This document shows positions 27,700 through 36,463 of a DNA stretch of 64,000 nt, piece by piece. Numbering within the stretch: position 1 is the stretch's first letter; each line of letters begins with the position of its first letter. Where the stretch lies: positions 124,001-188,000 of the forward strand of contig JAQCCM010000001.1 in assembly GCA_027621175.1 (NCBI GenBank), in the 5' to 3' direction. The notes beneath the pieces were generated by a model. That model was not told where the DNA came from. It made no database searches and was given only the letters and a program-made list of their open reading frames with translations. This stretch comes from Bacteroidota bacterium (GTDB lineage Bacteria > Bacteroidota > Bacteroidia > Flavobacteriales > Flavobacteriaceae). Position numbers and translations under genes: made by a program.

Positions 27700-28299
27700 A
27701 TGTCAAAAAATATTTTTAAAAAAACCGTATTAATCGCTGCTATACTTTTTTTAGCATCTTGTAATGATGATGATGAGTCTGAAATCATTAATGAGGAAGA
27801 AGAATTCTCTAGGGTAGTAATCACTGTTACAAATGAAGGCGACCAATCTTCAGAACAATACACATTTGAAGTTGAAGGTCACGACCACGAAGGTGAATCT
27901 GAGAGTACAGAAGACACAGAAGACACGCACGAAGATCACCTAGAAGTTGAACTTGCGACGAACTCCTCTTACCTTTTCGAAATTCGTTTTTACAATGATG
28001 AAGATCCAAACAACCCAGAGGATGTTACGCAAGAAATCATAAATGAAGCAGATGACCACCACGTATTCTATGAATTAATAGATGGCGCAAACATCACTAT
28101 TGAATCTGGAACTGGCGATACCATGGATAGTAATTCTAATCCGCTTAATCTGATTACAAGATGGACAACCACAGACGCTGGTGTAGCTGATGTAATTGCT
28201 TATTTGATTCATGAACCCAGTGTAAAAACAGGTGATACACGTGATGATTTTGGCGGTGCTACGGACGTGGAAATAGAATTTGAAGCACACGTAGAATAA
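27700..28299 (+). CDS. Acidic lipoprotein of the TonB-receptor-linked family
   Basis: 199 residues. The signal peptide ends in LFLASC, a lipobox, followed by an acidic stretch NDDDESEIINEEEEF. The middle carries HDHEGESESTEDTEDTHEDHLE, a His/Asp/Glu-rich segment able to chelate metal. Further on are NPEDVTQEIINEADDHHVFYE and a C-terminal beta-rich part ending DVEIEFEAHVE. Databases, as I recall, name this family type 1 periplasmic-binding-fold superfamily protein. It lies 21 bases before a TonB receptor in the same frame. A surface or periplasmic metal-capture partner is the likely role. Confidence 0.75.
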   Translation: MSKNIFKKTVLIAAILFLASCNDDDESEIINEEEEFSRVVITVTNEGDQSSEQYTFEVEGHDHEGESESTEDTEDTHEDHLEVELATNSSYLFEIRFYNDEDPNNPEDVTQEIINEADDHHVFYELIDGANITIESGTGDTMDSNSNPLNLITRWTTTDAGVADVIAYLIHEPSVKTGDTRDDFGGATDVEIEFEAHVE

Positions 28300-28320
28300 G
28301 TACATAGTCTGTTAATTATT

Positions 28321-30777
28321 TTGAAGAACTCACGTACAGAAACAATTTGTTGTAACTATTCAAGTTGTTCTTATCTTATCAAGGCGGTAGTCAGTATTTT
28401 TATACTGGCTACCAGCTTTGTTTTTTCTCAAGAGTGTACGCTTACAATTGATGGGAAAATTCTAGATATTGAGGAGAACGCACCTTTAGAGGCAGCAGTG
28501 ATACAAGTGCTAGAAACGCGTTTAACCGCTGTTTCTGACGCCAATGGAACGTTTGTGCTTCCCACCCAATGCAAAGGCAAACTGACACTTAAAATATCCC
28601 ATTTAAATTGTAAACCTGTTTATAGAGAAATTGATTTGGATAAATCAAGTTCGTTTAATTTTCTATTGGAACATCGGGTTGAAAACTTAGACGAAGTGGT
28701 TGTTTCTAAACTAAGAGTTCATGAGCATTCAGCAACAAGTAAACTACACGCGCTAAGCGAATTACAAAAAGATCGTTTTAGCAGTAAAGGTCTTGCAGGA
28801 GCACTTGAGCAAATCAGTGGGGTTACTGTTCTATCAACGGGAAATAGCATAGGAAAGCCCGTCATACACGGTATGTTTGGGAGCCGCGTTGGTGTTGTTT
28901 ACGATGATGTGATGTTAGAAAATCAGCAATGGGGACAAGATCATGCCCCAAATGTAGATTTAAATACATTTGAAAACATCCGTTTAATTAAAGGGGCTGG
29001 TACACTCAAATACGGAACTACTCCAGGCGGTGTGGTTATCCTTGAATCAATTTTACCAAAGCGTGTGGATTCCCTGTACGGCAAAACGATACTTAGTGGT
29101 ATGTATAATGGTCGCGGGTATAGCGCCATTAGCAATTGGGTGAAATCTTACAAAAGTGGTGCTTATATCAAATTACAGGGAACTTTTAAGAGGAATGGTG
29201 ATTTTACCGCTCCAAATTACAATTTAACAAACACTGGAAATAAAGAAAATAATTTCTCTGTTTTACTTGGCAAAAACGGACTTCAACATAAATGGAAAGC
29301 ATTCTTTAGCTATTTTGATACTGATATAGCAATATTAAAGAGTGCACATATTGGCAATGTAAAAGACTTGTTACGTGCCATTGAGTCTGATGTTCCGCTA
29401 GTTATCGACCCACTCAAAAGTGATATTGGTTATCCCAAGCAGGCAAATAACCACTACACTGCCAATATTGAATATACAAATACGAATTTCGCCAATGGTG
29501 AGTTGCATCTCAAGTATAGCTGGCAAAAGAATATCCGAAAAGAATTTGATACAAGAAGGGGCTCACGTAAAAACACACCTTCGTTGAACATGGAGTTAAA
29601 CACACATAATGTACTGTCAAATTACGAATGGAACACAAGGTTTGGGGACTTTGATTCGGGTGTTTTTTTCCAGGTGCAAGACAATTACTCAAATCCAGAA
29701 ACAGAGATACGCAGATTAATTCCGGATTATTTAAAAACTAAATTGGGCAGCTATTTTACTGCTACGTTTGACAATACCAAAGATTTTATTTTCGAGTTTG
29801 GTGCACGTTATGAGTACCACAATAACGAGGTTCAAAAGTTTTATAGAGACAGTCGTTGGAACCTTAAGAATTACGAAGCTCCGTTTAGAAAATATGTTGT
29901 TAAAGAAGAGGCCAGTCAAAAATTAGTGAAAAGAACATTAACGTTCAACACCTTTTCGTTTAATGCAGGTGTTCGCCATAGCTTATCGCCCTCTTACAGT
30001 TTAAATGTAAATTACAACCATACGCAACGCGCCCCAAACATAGCCGAAATGTTTAGCGACGGTTTGCACCACTCACTTGCATCCATTGAATATGGAAACC
30101 CTTTTTTAGAAAAAGAAACTACCCACAAGGCCGTCATCGATTTTGAGAAAAAAGTAGGTGATTTTCAATTCGCTATAACGCCATTTATTACCCTTGGAAA
30201 AAACAATTATGTGATTATTGAACCTACAGGCGTTGAGAACACCATTAGAGGAGCATTTCCTGTATGGGAATACACAGCAGTAAGTGCATTGTTTAAAGGG
30301 ATTGATCTAGATTTTTCTTATGCGTTTAATGCGAATACGCAGTTTAGAAATACAACTTCTTGGGTGGAAGCCACAAATACCAAAACAGATTTACCTCTTG
30401 TCAATATCCCGCCGTTGACCATGAATAACCAGTTACAGTTTTCATTGCCAAATTGGAAGTCCTTTTTTGTACTGCTAAACAGCAATATTGTTTTTAGACA
30501 AAACCGTTACCCCAACAATAACTTCCCACAAGCTGTTGTTGAAAACGGCCAAATCGTAACTAAAACAGTGGATATAAGTACGCCTCCTAATGGATATCAC
30601 GATCTAGGTCTTGAACTAAATTGGGGACCCTATCCCCTACGTTCAAGTAAAGTCAGCGTGTCTTTAATTTTAGACAATGTACTAGATGCTTCGTATAGAA
30701 ATTACCTAAACCGATTGCGATTTTACTCCGACGAAATTGGAAGAAATATAAGTTTACAAATCAAACTATATCACTAA
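28321..30777 (+). CDS. TonB-dependent receptor with carboxypeptidase-like N-terminal domain (ZnuD-like)
   Basis: 818-residue outer-membrane transporter. The signal peptide (IKAVVSIFILATSFVFSQ) is followed by a carboxypeptidase-regulatory-like beta domain (residues about 45-120). The plug follows with ALEQISGVTVLSTGNSIGKPVIHGMFGSRVGVVYDD and QQWGQDHAPNVDLNTFENI, then a 22-strand-type barrel ending in ISLQIKLYH. The plug pattern resembles ZnuD-type zinc receptors. With no ATG in frame between the upstream stop and the signal peptide, translation should start at TTG 28321. The preceding His-rich genes support metal (zinc or copper) uptake, not glycan uptake; no SusD partner is present. Confidence 0.88.
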   Translation: MKNSRTETICCNYSSCSYLIKAVVSIFILATSFVFSQECTLTIDGKILDIEENAPLEAAVIQVLETRLTAVSDANGTFVLPTQCKGKLTLKISHLNCKPVYREIDLDKSSSFNFLLEHRVENLDEVVVSKLRVHEHSATSKLHALSELQKDRFSSKGLAGALEQISGVTVLSTGNSIGKPVIHGMFGSRVGVVYDDVMLENQQWGQDHAPNVDLNTFENIRLIKGAGTLKYGTTPGGVVILESILPKRVDSLYGKTILSGMYNGRGYSAISNWVKSYKSGAYIKLQGTFKRNGDFTAPNYNLTNTGNKENNFSVLLGKNGLQHKWKAFFSYFDTDIAILKSAHIGNVKDLLRAIESDVPLVIDPLKSDIGYPKQANNHYTANIEYTNTNFANGELHLKYSWQKNIRKEFDTRRGSRKNTPSLNMELNTHNVLSNYEWNTRFGDFDSGVFFQVQDNYSNPETEIRRLIPDYLKTKLGSYFTATFDNTKDFIFEFGARYEYHNNEVQKFYRDSRWNLKNYEAPFRKYVVKEEASQKLVKRTLTFNTFSFNAGVRHSLSPSYSLNVNYNHTQRAPNIAEMFSDGLHHSLASIEYGNPFLEKETTHKAVIDFEKKVGDFQFAITPFITLGKNNYVIIEPTGVENTIRGAFPVWEYTAVSALFKGIDLDFSYAFNANTQFRNTTSWVEATNTKTDLPLVNIPPLTMNNQLQFSLPNWKSFFVLLNSNIVFRQNRYPNNNFPQAVVENGQIVTKTVDISTPPNGYHDLGLELNWGPYPLRSSKVSVSLILDNVLDASYRNYLNRLRFYSDEIGRNISLQIKLYH

Positions 30778-30783
30778 TTTAAG

Positions 30784-31380
30784 CTAAGAAAGCTTTCCTT
30801 GGATCAGCTTTAAAAACTCATTTCGGGTTTCCATAGCTTCAAAGGCTCCTCGGAATCCTGAGGTTGTTGTTAGCGAGTTTTGTTTTTGTACCCCACGCAT
30901 CATCATACACATATGCGATGCTTCAATTACGATAGCAACTCCTTTAGGATTAAGTGTTTCGTCTATGCAGTTCAAAATTTGCTCGGTAAGACGTTCTTGT
31001 ACCTGTAGGCGTCGAGAAAATACATCCACCACACGTGGGATTTTACTCAACCCCACAATATGTCCATCTGGAATATAAGCAATGTGTGCTTTTCCAAAAA
31101 ACGGAAGCATATGATGCTCACATAAGGAGTATAACTCAATATCTTTCACCAAAACCATTTCGTTGTAGGATTCGGCAAATTTTGCACCTTCCAAAATAGC
31201 TGCTGGATCCATATCATAACCATGGGTTAAAAATTGCATGGCTTTAGCGGCGCGTTTTGGTGTTTCAATAAGTCCTTCACGGAATGGATTTTCCCCCAAA
31301 TCGGTTAGCACCTCCAAATAGTGTTTTTGTATCGATGTAGTCATGTCAGCATCGTATATGTTTTTAGCTTCGAATGTCAT
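30784..31380 (-). CDS. folE: GTP cyclohydrolase I
   Basis: First enzyme of tetrahydrofolate/pterin synthesis; converts GTP to dihydroneopterin triphosphate. The 198-residue protein has the zinc-binding [11 protein letters not shown] (Cys and His) and [13 protein letters not shown] (second Cys), plus [23 protein letters not shown]. Its start overlaps the msrA stop by 4 bases, so the two are translationally coupled. The start at 31380 may be slightly long; an ATG 12 codons in (MTTSIQ) is the alternative. Convergent with the TonB receptor, with 6 bases between the stops. Confidence 0.95.
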   Translation of the reverse strand: MTFEAKNIYDADMTTSIQKHYLEVLTDLGENPFREGLIETPKRAAKAMQFLTHGYDMDPAAILEGAKFAESYNEMVLVKDIELYSLCEHHMLPFFGKAHIAYIPDGHIVGLSKIPRVVDVFSRRLQVQERLTEQILNCIDETLNPKGVAIVIEASHMCMMMRGVQKQNSLTTTSGFRGAFEAMETRNEFLKLIQGKLS

Positions 31381-31910
31381 TGCGTCTTAATTTTTGATGA
31401 ATGATTTTTTAATAGTTTTTTGACTTTGGGTGAAATAACAGCATTGCAATACGGCTGATTCTTATTTAAATTATAGTAATCTTTGTGTTCAATTTCAGCA
31501 GCATAAAACACCTCAAAAGCGGTTACCTCAGTTACAATTGGGCTGGTGAATGTATTTTGCTTTTCCAAGGTTACCATATAGGCTTCAGCGATTTCTTTTT
31601 GTTCAGTAGAATGATAAAACACCCCAGAACGGTATTGCGTACCAACGTCGTTGCCTTGACGATTTAAGGTGGTTGGATCGTGAGTGTCAAAGAAAATTTC
31701 CAATAAGGTTTGAAAGGTAATTTGCGAAGGATCAAATGTAATTTGCACACATTCGGCGTGACCTGTTCTTCCTGTACACACTTCTCGGTATGCCGGGTTT
31801 TTAATATGTCCTCCGGTGTAGCCCGCAATGACTTCTGAAACACCATTAAGACGCGCAAACAAGGTCTCGGTGCACCAAAAACAACCTCCAGCAAAAGTAG
31901 CTAACGCCAT
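31377..31910 (-). CDS. msrA: Peptide-methionine (S)-S-oxide reductase
   Basis: Repairs oxidised methionine (S form). The 177-residue protein begins [15 protein letters not shown], where the first Cys is catalytic, and continues with [24 protein letters not shown]. The C-terminal segment [11 protein letters not shown] carries the resolving cysteine. There is no signal peptide, so it is cytoplasmic, and no fused MsrB domain. A TAATTTTG -7 box lies 20 bases upstream. It is the first gene of an msrA-folE operon. Confidence 0.95.
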   Translation of the reverse strand: MALATFAGGCFWCTETLFARLNGVSEVIAGYTGGHIKNPAYREVCTGRTGHAECVQITFDPSQITFQTLLEIFFDTHDPTTLNRQGNDVGTQYRSGVFYHSTEQKEIAEAYMVTLEKQNTFTSPIVTEVTAFEVFYAAEIEHKDYYNLNKNQPYCNAVISPKVKKLLKNHSSKIKTQ

Positions 31911-31930
31911 ATTGTTTAATAATTACTAAG

Positions 31931-31938
31931 CAAAATTA
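31931..31938 (-). promoter_or_regulatory. -7 box TAATTTTG for msrA-folE
   Basis: Perfect TAnnTTTG on the minus strand, 20 bases before the msrA ATG. No clear TTG at -33. Confidence 0.5.
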
Positions 31939-32036
31939 AACAAAACGTGTTTATTTTCCTATAAACAGAAAAAATAAAAATAAACGGGGGATTAAAAGCA
32001 TACTACATATTTTAAAAATAAAGAAACAATTTTTAA

Positions 32037-32044
32037 TACTTTTG
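32037..32044 (+). promoter_or_regulatory. -7 box TACTTTTG upstream of the DUF2071 gene
   Basis: Perfect TAnnTTTG on the plus strand. The predicted start of transcription would place recurrent element copy B (32057-32086) at the beginning of a leader of about 115 bases. Confidence 0.45.
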
Positions 32045-32056
32045 AGACAACATAGA

Positions 32057-32086
32057 CCCAAATCTATTCTTCATTTGTGAACCTAC
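32057..32086 (+). repeat. Recurrent element, copy B
   Basis: CCCAAATCTATTCTTC continuing to GAACCTAC. It resembles copy A at 16745-16774 (about 26 of 31 aligned positions). It has no ATG-started ORF here, although the matching frame translates as DPNLFFICEPTSEIQEF before a stop. Confidence 0.45.
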
Positions 32087-32164
32087 TTCCGAAATTCAAG
32101 AATTTGTTTGGGTTGTATGATTGCGCTTCATATTGAGCAAAAAATACATTTAAAACATATTTAA

Positions 32165-32896
32165 ATGACTAAAATCACAACCCGAGAAATATTAAACACC
32201 ACTGAACACAGGCCATGGAACGTCCCTGAGGAGAATTGGAGTTTTTACCAAGAATGGAGTGATGCAATATTTCTACATTATAAAGTTGATATAAATGAAT
32301 TAAAAAAATTTGTTCCCGAAGCGCTAGAAATTGATCTTTTCGATGGAATCCCTTGGGTTTCAGTAGTAGCGTTCACAATGAAAAAAATTCGTCCGAAATA
32401 TGTTCCTGCATTTTCACCCATATCAAATTTTCATGAAATAAATGTTCGTACGTATGTAAAGTCAAATAACAAATGTGGGGTTTATTTTTTGAGCATTGAG
32501 GCTGGAAGTAGCTTGTCTTGTAAAATCGCCAAGGGAATTTCCGAACTACCATATCGATATTCGAAAATTAAACGAACCAACAACACTTATATATCTCAGA
32601 ATTCGACGTATCATGATACACTCAACCTTCATTATAATGTTGGAAAAGAACAAAAGGAAAAAACCGAATTGGATATATGGTTAACAGATAGGTATGCCCT
32701 TTTTCAAGACACAGAGAATTTCATCAATGCGTTTGAAATACATCATTTGGAATGGCCCATCAACAATATTGAATTACGTTACATAAATGTTAATTATCCA
32801 AGATTTAAAAACTTAGTGCACAACAAACCAAATACAACACATTATTCCAAAGGAGTGCAAGTGATTTCGTGGGGAAAGAAAAAAATGGAAAAATAA
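32165..32896 (+). CDS. DUF2071 (YqjF-like) protein
   Basis: 243-residue protein of the DUF2071 family, whose fold resembles acetoacetate decarboxylase but whose reaction is unknown. Family-like segments are RPWNVPEENWSFYQEWSDAIFLHY, PEALEIDLFDGIPWVSVVAF, EINVRTYVKSNNKCGVYFLS and, near the C-terminus, HHLEWPINN. No signal peptide. It stands alone between the msrA operon and the lolD-like gene, with a 254-base upstream gap that holds the TACTTTTG box and the recurrent element. Confidence 0.82.
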   Translation: MTKITTREILNTTEHRPWNVPEENWSFYQEWSDAIFLHYKVDINELKKFVPEALEIDLFDGIPWVSVVAFTMKKIRPKYVPAFSPISNFHEINVRTYVKSNNKCGVYFLSIEAGSSLSCKIAKGISELPYRYSKIKRTNNTYISQNSTYHDTLNLHYNVGKEQKEKTELDIWLTDRYALFQDTENFINAFEIHHLEWPINNIELRYINVNYPRFKNLVHNKPNTTHYSKGVQVISWGKKKMEK

Positions 32897-32941
32897 ACTT
32901 TATCGTGTAATTAAAAATCAAATTTGATTACTTTGCATAAG

Positions 32942-33601
32942 ATGATTCAAGCCAAGCATATTTCTAAGACGTACGGCACGACAAAAGTGTTAAAAGATGT
33001 ATCGTTTTCGTTAGCTCCTTCTGAAATTGTTTCCATTGTTGGTCCTTCTGGAGCGGGAAAAACCACCCTACTCCATATTTTAGGCACGTTAGATCACGCA
33101 GATGTACAACCACAAACGGAACTTATCATTAACGGCAAAGCTGTCAACGGGCTTTCGGACAAGGCATTATCTGCATTTCGAAATGAATCTTTAGGCTTTG
33201 TGTTTCAATTTCATCAGCTACTTCCCGAGTTTACCGCCATAGAAAATATTTGCATGCCTGCTTTTATCAAAGGAACATCAAAGCATGAGGCTGAAAAAAG
33301 AGCCATGGAATTACTAGATTTCCTCGATCTAAGCCACCGAGCAAAACATAAACCTTCAGAACTTTCTGGAGGTGAGCAACAGCGTATAGCCGTTGCACGG
33401 GCGCTTATCAATAAGCCAAGTTTGTTGCTGGCAGATGAGCCAAGCGGTAATCTGGATTCCACTACCGCCGACAAGCTTCACGATATGTTTTTTAACCTCA
33501 GAGATACCTTTTCCATTAGCATGGTTTTGGTGACGCATAACAAATCGTTGGCAGCCAGAGCAGACCGTATGCTAACCCTTGTGGATGGGCAATGGAGTTA
33601 A
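32942..33601 (+). CDS. ABC transporter ATPase, LolD-like
   Basis: 219 residues from the ATG at 32942; the track starts six codons earlier at a TTG. Walker A is GPSGAGKTT (residues about 35-43), Q-loop FQFHQLLPEFTA, signature LSGGEQQRIAVARAL, Walker B LLLADEPSGNLD and H-loop VLVTHN. The FQFHQLLPEFTA segment is typical of LolD, the ATPase that powers lipoprotein release from the inner membrane. The membrane partners (LolC/E) are not in the window, so a MacB-type role is not excluded. It overlaps the next gene by 10 bases. Confidence 0.85.
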   Translation: MIQAKHISKTYGTTKVLKDVSFSLAPSEIVSIVGPSGAGKTTLLHILGTLDHADVQPQTELIINGKAVNGLSDKALSAFRNESLGFVFQFHQLLPEFTAIENICMPAFIKGTSKHEAEKRAMELLDFLDLSHRAKHKPSELSGGEQQRIAVARALINKPSLLLADEPSGNLDSTTADKLHDMFFNLRDTFSISMVLVTHNKSLAARADRMLTLVDGQWS

Positions 33602-34362
33602 ATCAAGAAGAGCTCAAAGCGTTTTTGGACGAAAAGGTGCAGCAGTATAACCATCCATCGTTTATAGCAACAGATCCTATTTCTGTTCCGCACGCATTCT
33701 CAAAAAAAGAAGATATTGAAATTGCTGGCTTTTTTGCTGCTACCATAGCGTGGGGAAATCGTAAAAGTATTTTGACAAATGCGAATAAACTCATGGAGCG
33801 TATGGATCATGCGCCACATGATTTTATATTAAACCACACCAAAGCGGATTTGGATGTATTCAAAGGCTTTATTCACAGGACATTTCAGGAGGCAGATGTT
33901 AGGTTTTTCGCACAGCGATTGCAACAGCTTTACGGGGAGTTTGGAAGTCTTGAAGATGTGTTTACTCCCAATACTAATGCCGTGCATATGCACGACGTCT
34001 TAATCGATTTTCACAACTTATTTTTTGCTATTCCACACCAAAAAAGAACGGTAAAGCACGTGGCAAATCCTGCCAAAAAATCAGCGGCAAAACGATTGCA
34101 TATGTTTTTACGTTGGATGGTGCGCAACGATAATGCCGGGGTTGATTTAGGTATTTGGAATAACATCTCTTCCCGACTTCTATCCTGTCCATTAGATGTA
34201 CATTCTGGTAATGTAGCTCGCGCATTGGGACTGCTAAAACGCAAACAAAACGACCTGATAGCTGTGCAAGAGTTAGACGCATCACTCAGAATATTAGATC
34301 CAAATGACCCTGTAAAATATGATTTTGCCCTGTTTGGCTTAGGTGTTTTTGAGGGTTTTTAA
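33592..34362 (+). CDS. TIGR02757-family conserved protein
   Basis: 256-residue conserved Bacteroidota protein of the TIGR02757 family, function unknown. Segments typical of the family are FIATDPISVPHAFSKKEDIEIAGFF, ATIAWGNRKSI, FIHRTFQEAD, KRLHMFLRWMVRNDNAGVDLGIW and PCPLDVHSGNVARALGLL-like text. The Trp/Arg-rich core and invariant His suggest an enzyme or nucleic-acid binder, possibly helix-hairpin-helix related, but this is a guess. It starts inside the end of the lolD-like gene (10-base overlap), so the two are translated together. Confidence 0.8.
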   Translation: MELNQEELKAFLDEKVQQYNHPSFIATDPISVPHAFSKKEDIEIAGFFAATIAWGNRKSILTNANKLMERMDHAPHDFILNHTKADLDVFKGFIHRTFQEADVRFFAQRLQQLYGEFGSLEDVFTPNTNAVHMHDVLIDFHNLFFAIPHQKRTVKHVANPAKKSAAKRLHMFLRWMVRNDNAGVDLGIWNNISSRLLSCPLDVHSGNVARALGLLKRKQNDLIAVQELDASLRILDPNDPVKYDFALFGLGVFEGF

Positions 34363-34381
34363 TTTGTGTTGGTGGATTTTC

Positions 34382-34389
34382 TATCTTTG
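34382..34389 (+). promoter_or_regulatory. -7 box TATCTTTG for the dihydroorotase-like gene
   Basis: Perfect TAnnTTTG, 28 bases before the ATG at 34418. The upstream TTG candidates (34364 or 34369) are spaced 15 and 10 bases away, shorter than usual. Confidence 0.55.
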
Positions 34390-34417
34390 CACAACGAACG
34401 ACTTAGCGGTTTAGCGA

Positions 34418-35674
34418 ATGAACATCTTAATAAAAGCTGCAAAAATCTTAGATGCCAACAGCCCGCATCATAACACACAGCAAGATATTTATATTGAAAA
34501 CGGTGTCATAAAAGCGATTGGTAAAGACTTAAATTACCCAAAAGCAACCGAAGTTTCACTCGATAACTTACATGTTTCACAAGGTTGGTTCGACAGCAGT
34601 GTTTCGTTTGGTGAACCTGGATATGAAGAACGTGAAACCATTGCAAACGGACTTGAAGTAGCGGCAAGAAGCGGATTTACGCATATTGCCTATAACACGA
34701 ATACCTTGCCCAAACCTGATAGCCGAGCAGATATTGCTTTTTTGTTGGAACAGGCAAATGGAAATGCGGTAAAGCTTTATCCGAAAGCCTGTATAACTTC
34801 CGCGCAAAGTGAAGACAAACTGGCACCACTCCGTGAACTTCATGCTGCTGGTGCGTTTAGCTTTAGCAATCACAAAACACCAATCACAAACGCCAATACC
34901 TTAAAATTGGCACTCCAATACACGCATGACTTTAATGCAATTGTGGAGTCTTTTCCATATGACAAGGACATGGCAAACGACGGCATTATGCACGAAGGTG
35001 CTGTGAGTACGGCTTTGGGTCTGAACGGAATTCCAAGCGTAGTAGAAAGCATGCAACTACAACGCGATCTGGAGGTGCTCAAATATGCTAATGGAAAACT
35101 TCACATCCCTACGATTTCAACAGAAGCTTCTATTACGTTAATTAAGGACGCTAAAAAAGATAAGCAAGATGTTAGCTGTAGCGTTGCCATTCACAACTTA
35201 TTTTTTACCGACGAGGCCTTGCAAGGTTTTGATGCCAACGCAAAATTAATGCCCCCATTACGTAAAGAATCAGATCAAGAAGCTTTACGAAAAGCACTTT
35301 TAAACGGCGACATTGATATGGTAACTAGCGATCACCAACCGCTTAACAGTGAACTAAAAAATGTGGAACTCGACAGTGCACATTTTGGCTCAATAGGACT
35401 GGAACACAGTTTTGGTTGTTTGTTATCCATGTTCTCTATCGAACAAACTACAGAAATACTCACCAGAGGGAAAAACCGATTTGGAATTGCTGAACACAGT
35501 ATTGATGTGGGCAAAACCGCAGATGTGACGTTGTTTACACCAAGTGGAACCACTGAAATTACAAAAGCATCTATATGTTCTGCTTCAAAAAACAGTCTTT
35601 TCATAGGGGAATCCTTACCTGGGAAGGTATATGGAGTCATTGCTCATGGAAAGGCACAAGTCTTTAATGCTTAA
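34418..35674 (+). CDS. pyrC: Dihydroorotase-like protein, probably non-catalytic
   Basis: 418-residue amidohydrolase-fold protein aligned along its length with class I dihydroorotases of pyrimidine synthesis. The zinc-binding HxH of the family is replaced here: WFDSSVSFGEPGYEERE has serines where DLHVHLREPG is expected. The later metal histidine in the HxS segment is also gone (LHIPTISTEAS). The catalytic-loop aspartate remains (VTSDHQPL). This pattern matches non-catalytic dihydroorotases that serve as structural partners of aspartate transcarbamoylase, though activity with other ligands cannot be excluded. It has its own promoter and is followed by an esterase. Confidence 0.78.
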   Translation: MNILIKAAKILDANSPHHNTQQDIYIENGVIKAIGKDLNYPKATEVSLDNLHVSQGWFDSSVSFGEPGYEERETIANGLEVAARSGFTHIAYNTNTLPKPDSRADIAFLLEQANGNAVKLYPKACITSAQSEDKLAPLRELHAAGAFSFSNHKTPITNANTLKLALQYTHDFNAIVESFPYDKDMANDGIMHEGAVSTALGLNGIPSVVESMQLQRDLEVLKYANGKLHIPTISTEASITLIKDAKKDKQDVSCSVAIHNLFFTDEALQGFDANAKLMPPLRKESDQEALRKALLNGDIDMVTSDHQPLNSELKNVELDSAHFGSIGLEHSFGCLLSMFSIEQTTEILTRGKNRFGIAEHSIDVGKTADVTLFTPSGTTEITKASICSASKNSLFIGESLPGKVYGVIAHGKAQVFNA

Positions 35675-35675
35675 T

Positions 35676-36299
35676 ATGTCTTTTGTTTACCTAGAACGCA
35701 AGGCAATACAACCCAATGCCCCCTTACTCGTTTTACTCCACGGATATGGAAGTAATGAGTCAGATTTATTTTCATTTGCTGAATACATCCCTGATAGTTT
35801 TCATGTTGTTTCGTTACAAGCACCGTTGACTATGGGACAAAATAGTTTTGCGTGGTTTCCTATTCATTTCACTGAAAGCATGGAACGATGGGCGTCACCA
35901 GAAGAGGTTAAAAAAGCAACGGATCACATATATGCCTTTTTATCCTATTATGCCAAAAATCACGACTTCAACAACGAAAACGTGTATTTGATGGGCTTTA
36001 GTCAAGGAGCTATGTTGAGTTACGCTGTTGGATTAGCTACAAAAAACGTAAAAGGCATTGCCGCTCTAAGCGGTTACATTGATCCTCGGGTTGTAGAAGT
36101 AAACAACACTACCCTTTCGTCGATTTATGTGTCGCATGGCACAGCGGATATGGTCGTACCATACGCTTGGGCAGAACAATCTGTTAAGACGCTCAAAGAA
36201 TATGGGCTTTCTCCCGAATTTCATGCCTATCCGCAAGGGCATGGTATAAATCAAGACAATTTAATTTCTATCATTCAATGGTTACAGGCGCAGCTTTAA
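35676..36299 (+). CDS. Alpha/beta-hydrolase (carboxylesterase/phospholipase type)
   Basis: 207 residues from ATG 35676, one base after the upstream stop; the track start at 35631 would overlap the upstream gene by 44 bases. The fold motifs are LLHGYGSNESDLF (oxyanion hole), nucleophile elbow GFSQGAMLS, Asp in SHGTADMVVP and His in GHGINQ, the normal Ser-Asp-His triad of the YpfH/phospholipase-carboxylesterase group. Cytoplasmic. Substrate unknown. An ATG at 35667 overlapping the upstream stop is a plausible coupled start. The end overlaps the convergent small gene by 29 bases. Confidence 0.85.
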   Translation: MSFVYLERKAIQPNAPLLVLLHGYGSNESDLFSFAEYIPDSFHVVSLQAPLTMGQNSFAWFPIHFTESMERWASPEEVKKATDHIYAFLSYYAKNHDFNNENVYLMGFSQGAMLSYAVGLATKNVKGIAALSGYIDPRVVEVNNTTLSSIYVSHGTADMVVPYAWAEQSVKTLKEYGLSPEFHAYPQGHGINQDNLISIIQWLQAQL

Positions 36300-36462
36300 G
36301 CTGCTGCAAAACCTGTATCGAATCCTTTAATTTTGTGATTTTTTCGGCTTGTGTATCTATTTTGACTTGTGCATAATTAAGCCGTTTGCCATAATCAGAA
36401 ATTAAGAACACATTAATTAAGGCAGAAAATATCAAGACGAAAAAAAGTATTTTTTGTTTCAT
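36271..36462 (-). CDS. Small single-pass membrane protein with coiled coil
   Basis: 63 residues: one N-terminal transmembrane helix (ILFFVLIFSALINVFLI) followed by a heptad-like helix (VKIDTQAEKITKLKDSIQVLQQL). Function unknown. It starts one base after the MBL hydrolase gene on the same strand, which argues for a real, co-transcribed gene; its end overlaps the esterase gene by 29 bases. Confidence 0.65.
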   Translation of the reverse strand: MKQKILFFVLIFSALINVFLISDYGKRLNYAQVKIDTQAEKITKLKDSIQVLQQLKAAPVTIE

Positions 36463-36463
36463 A

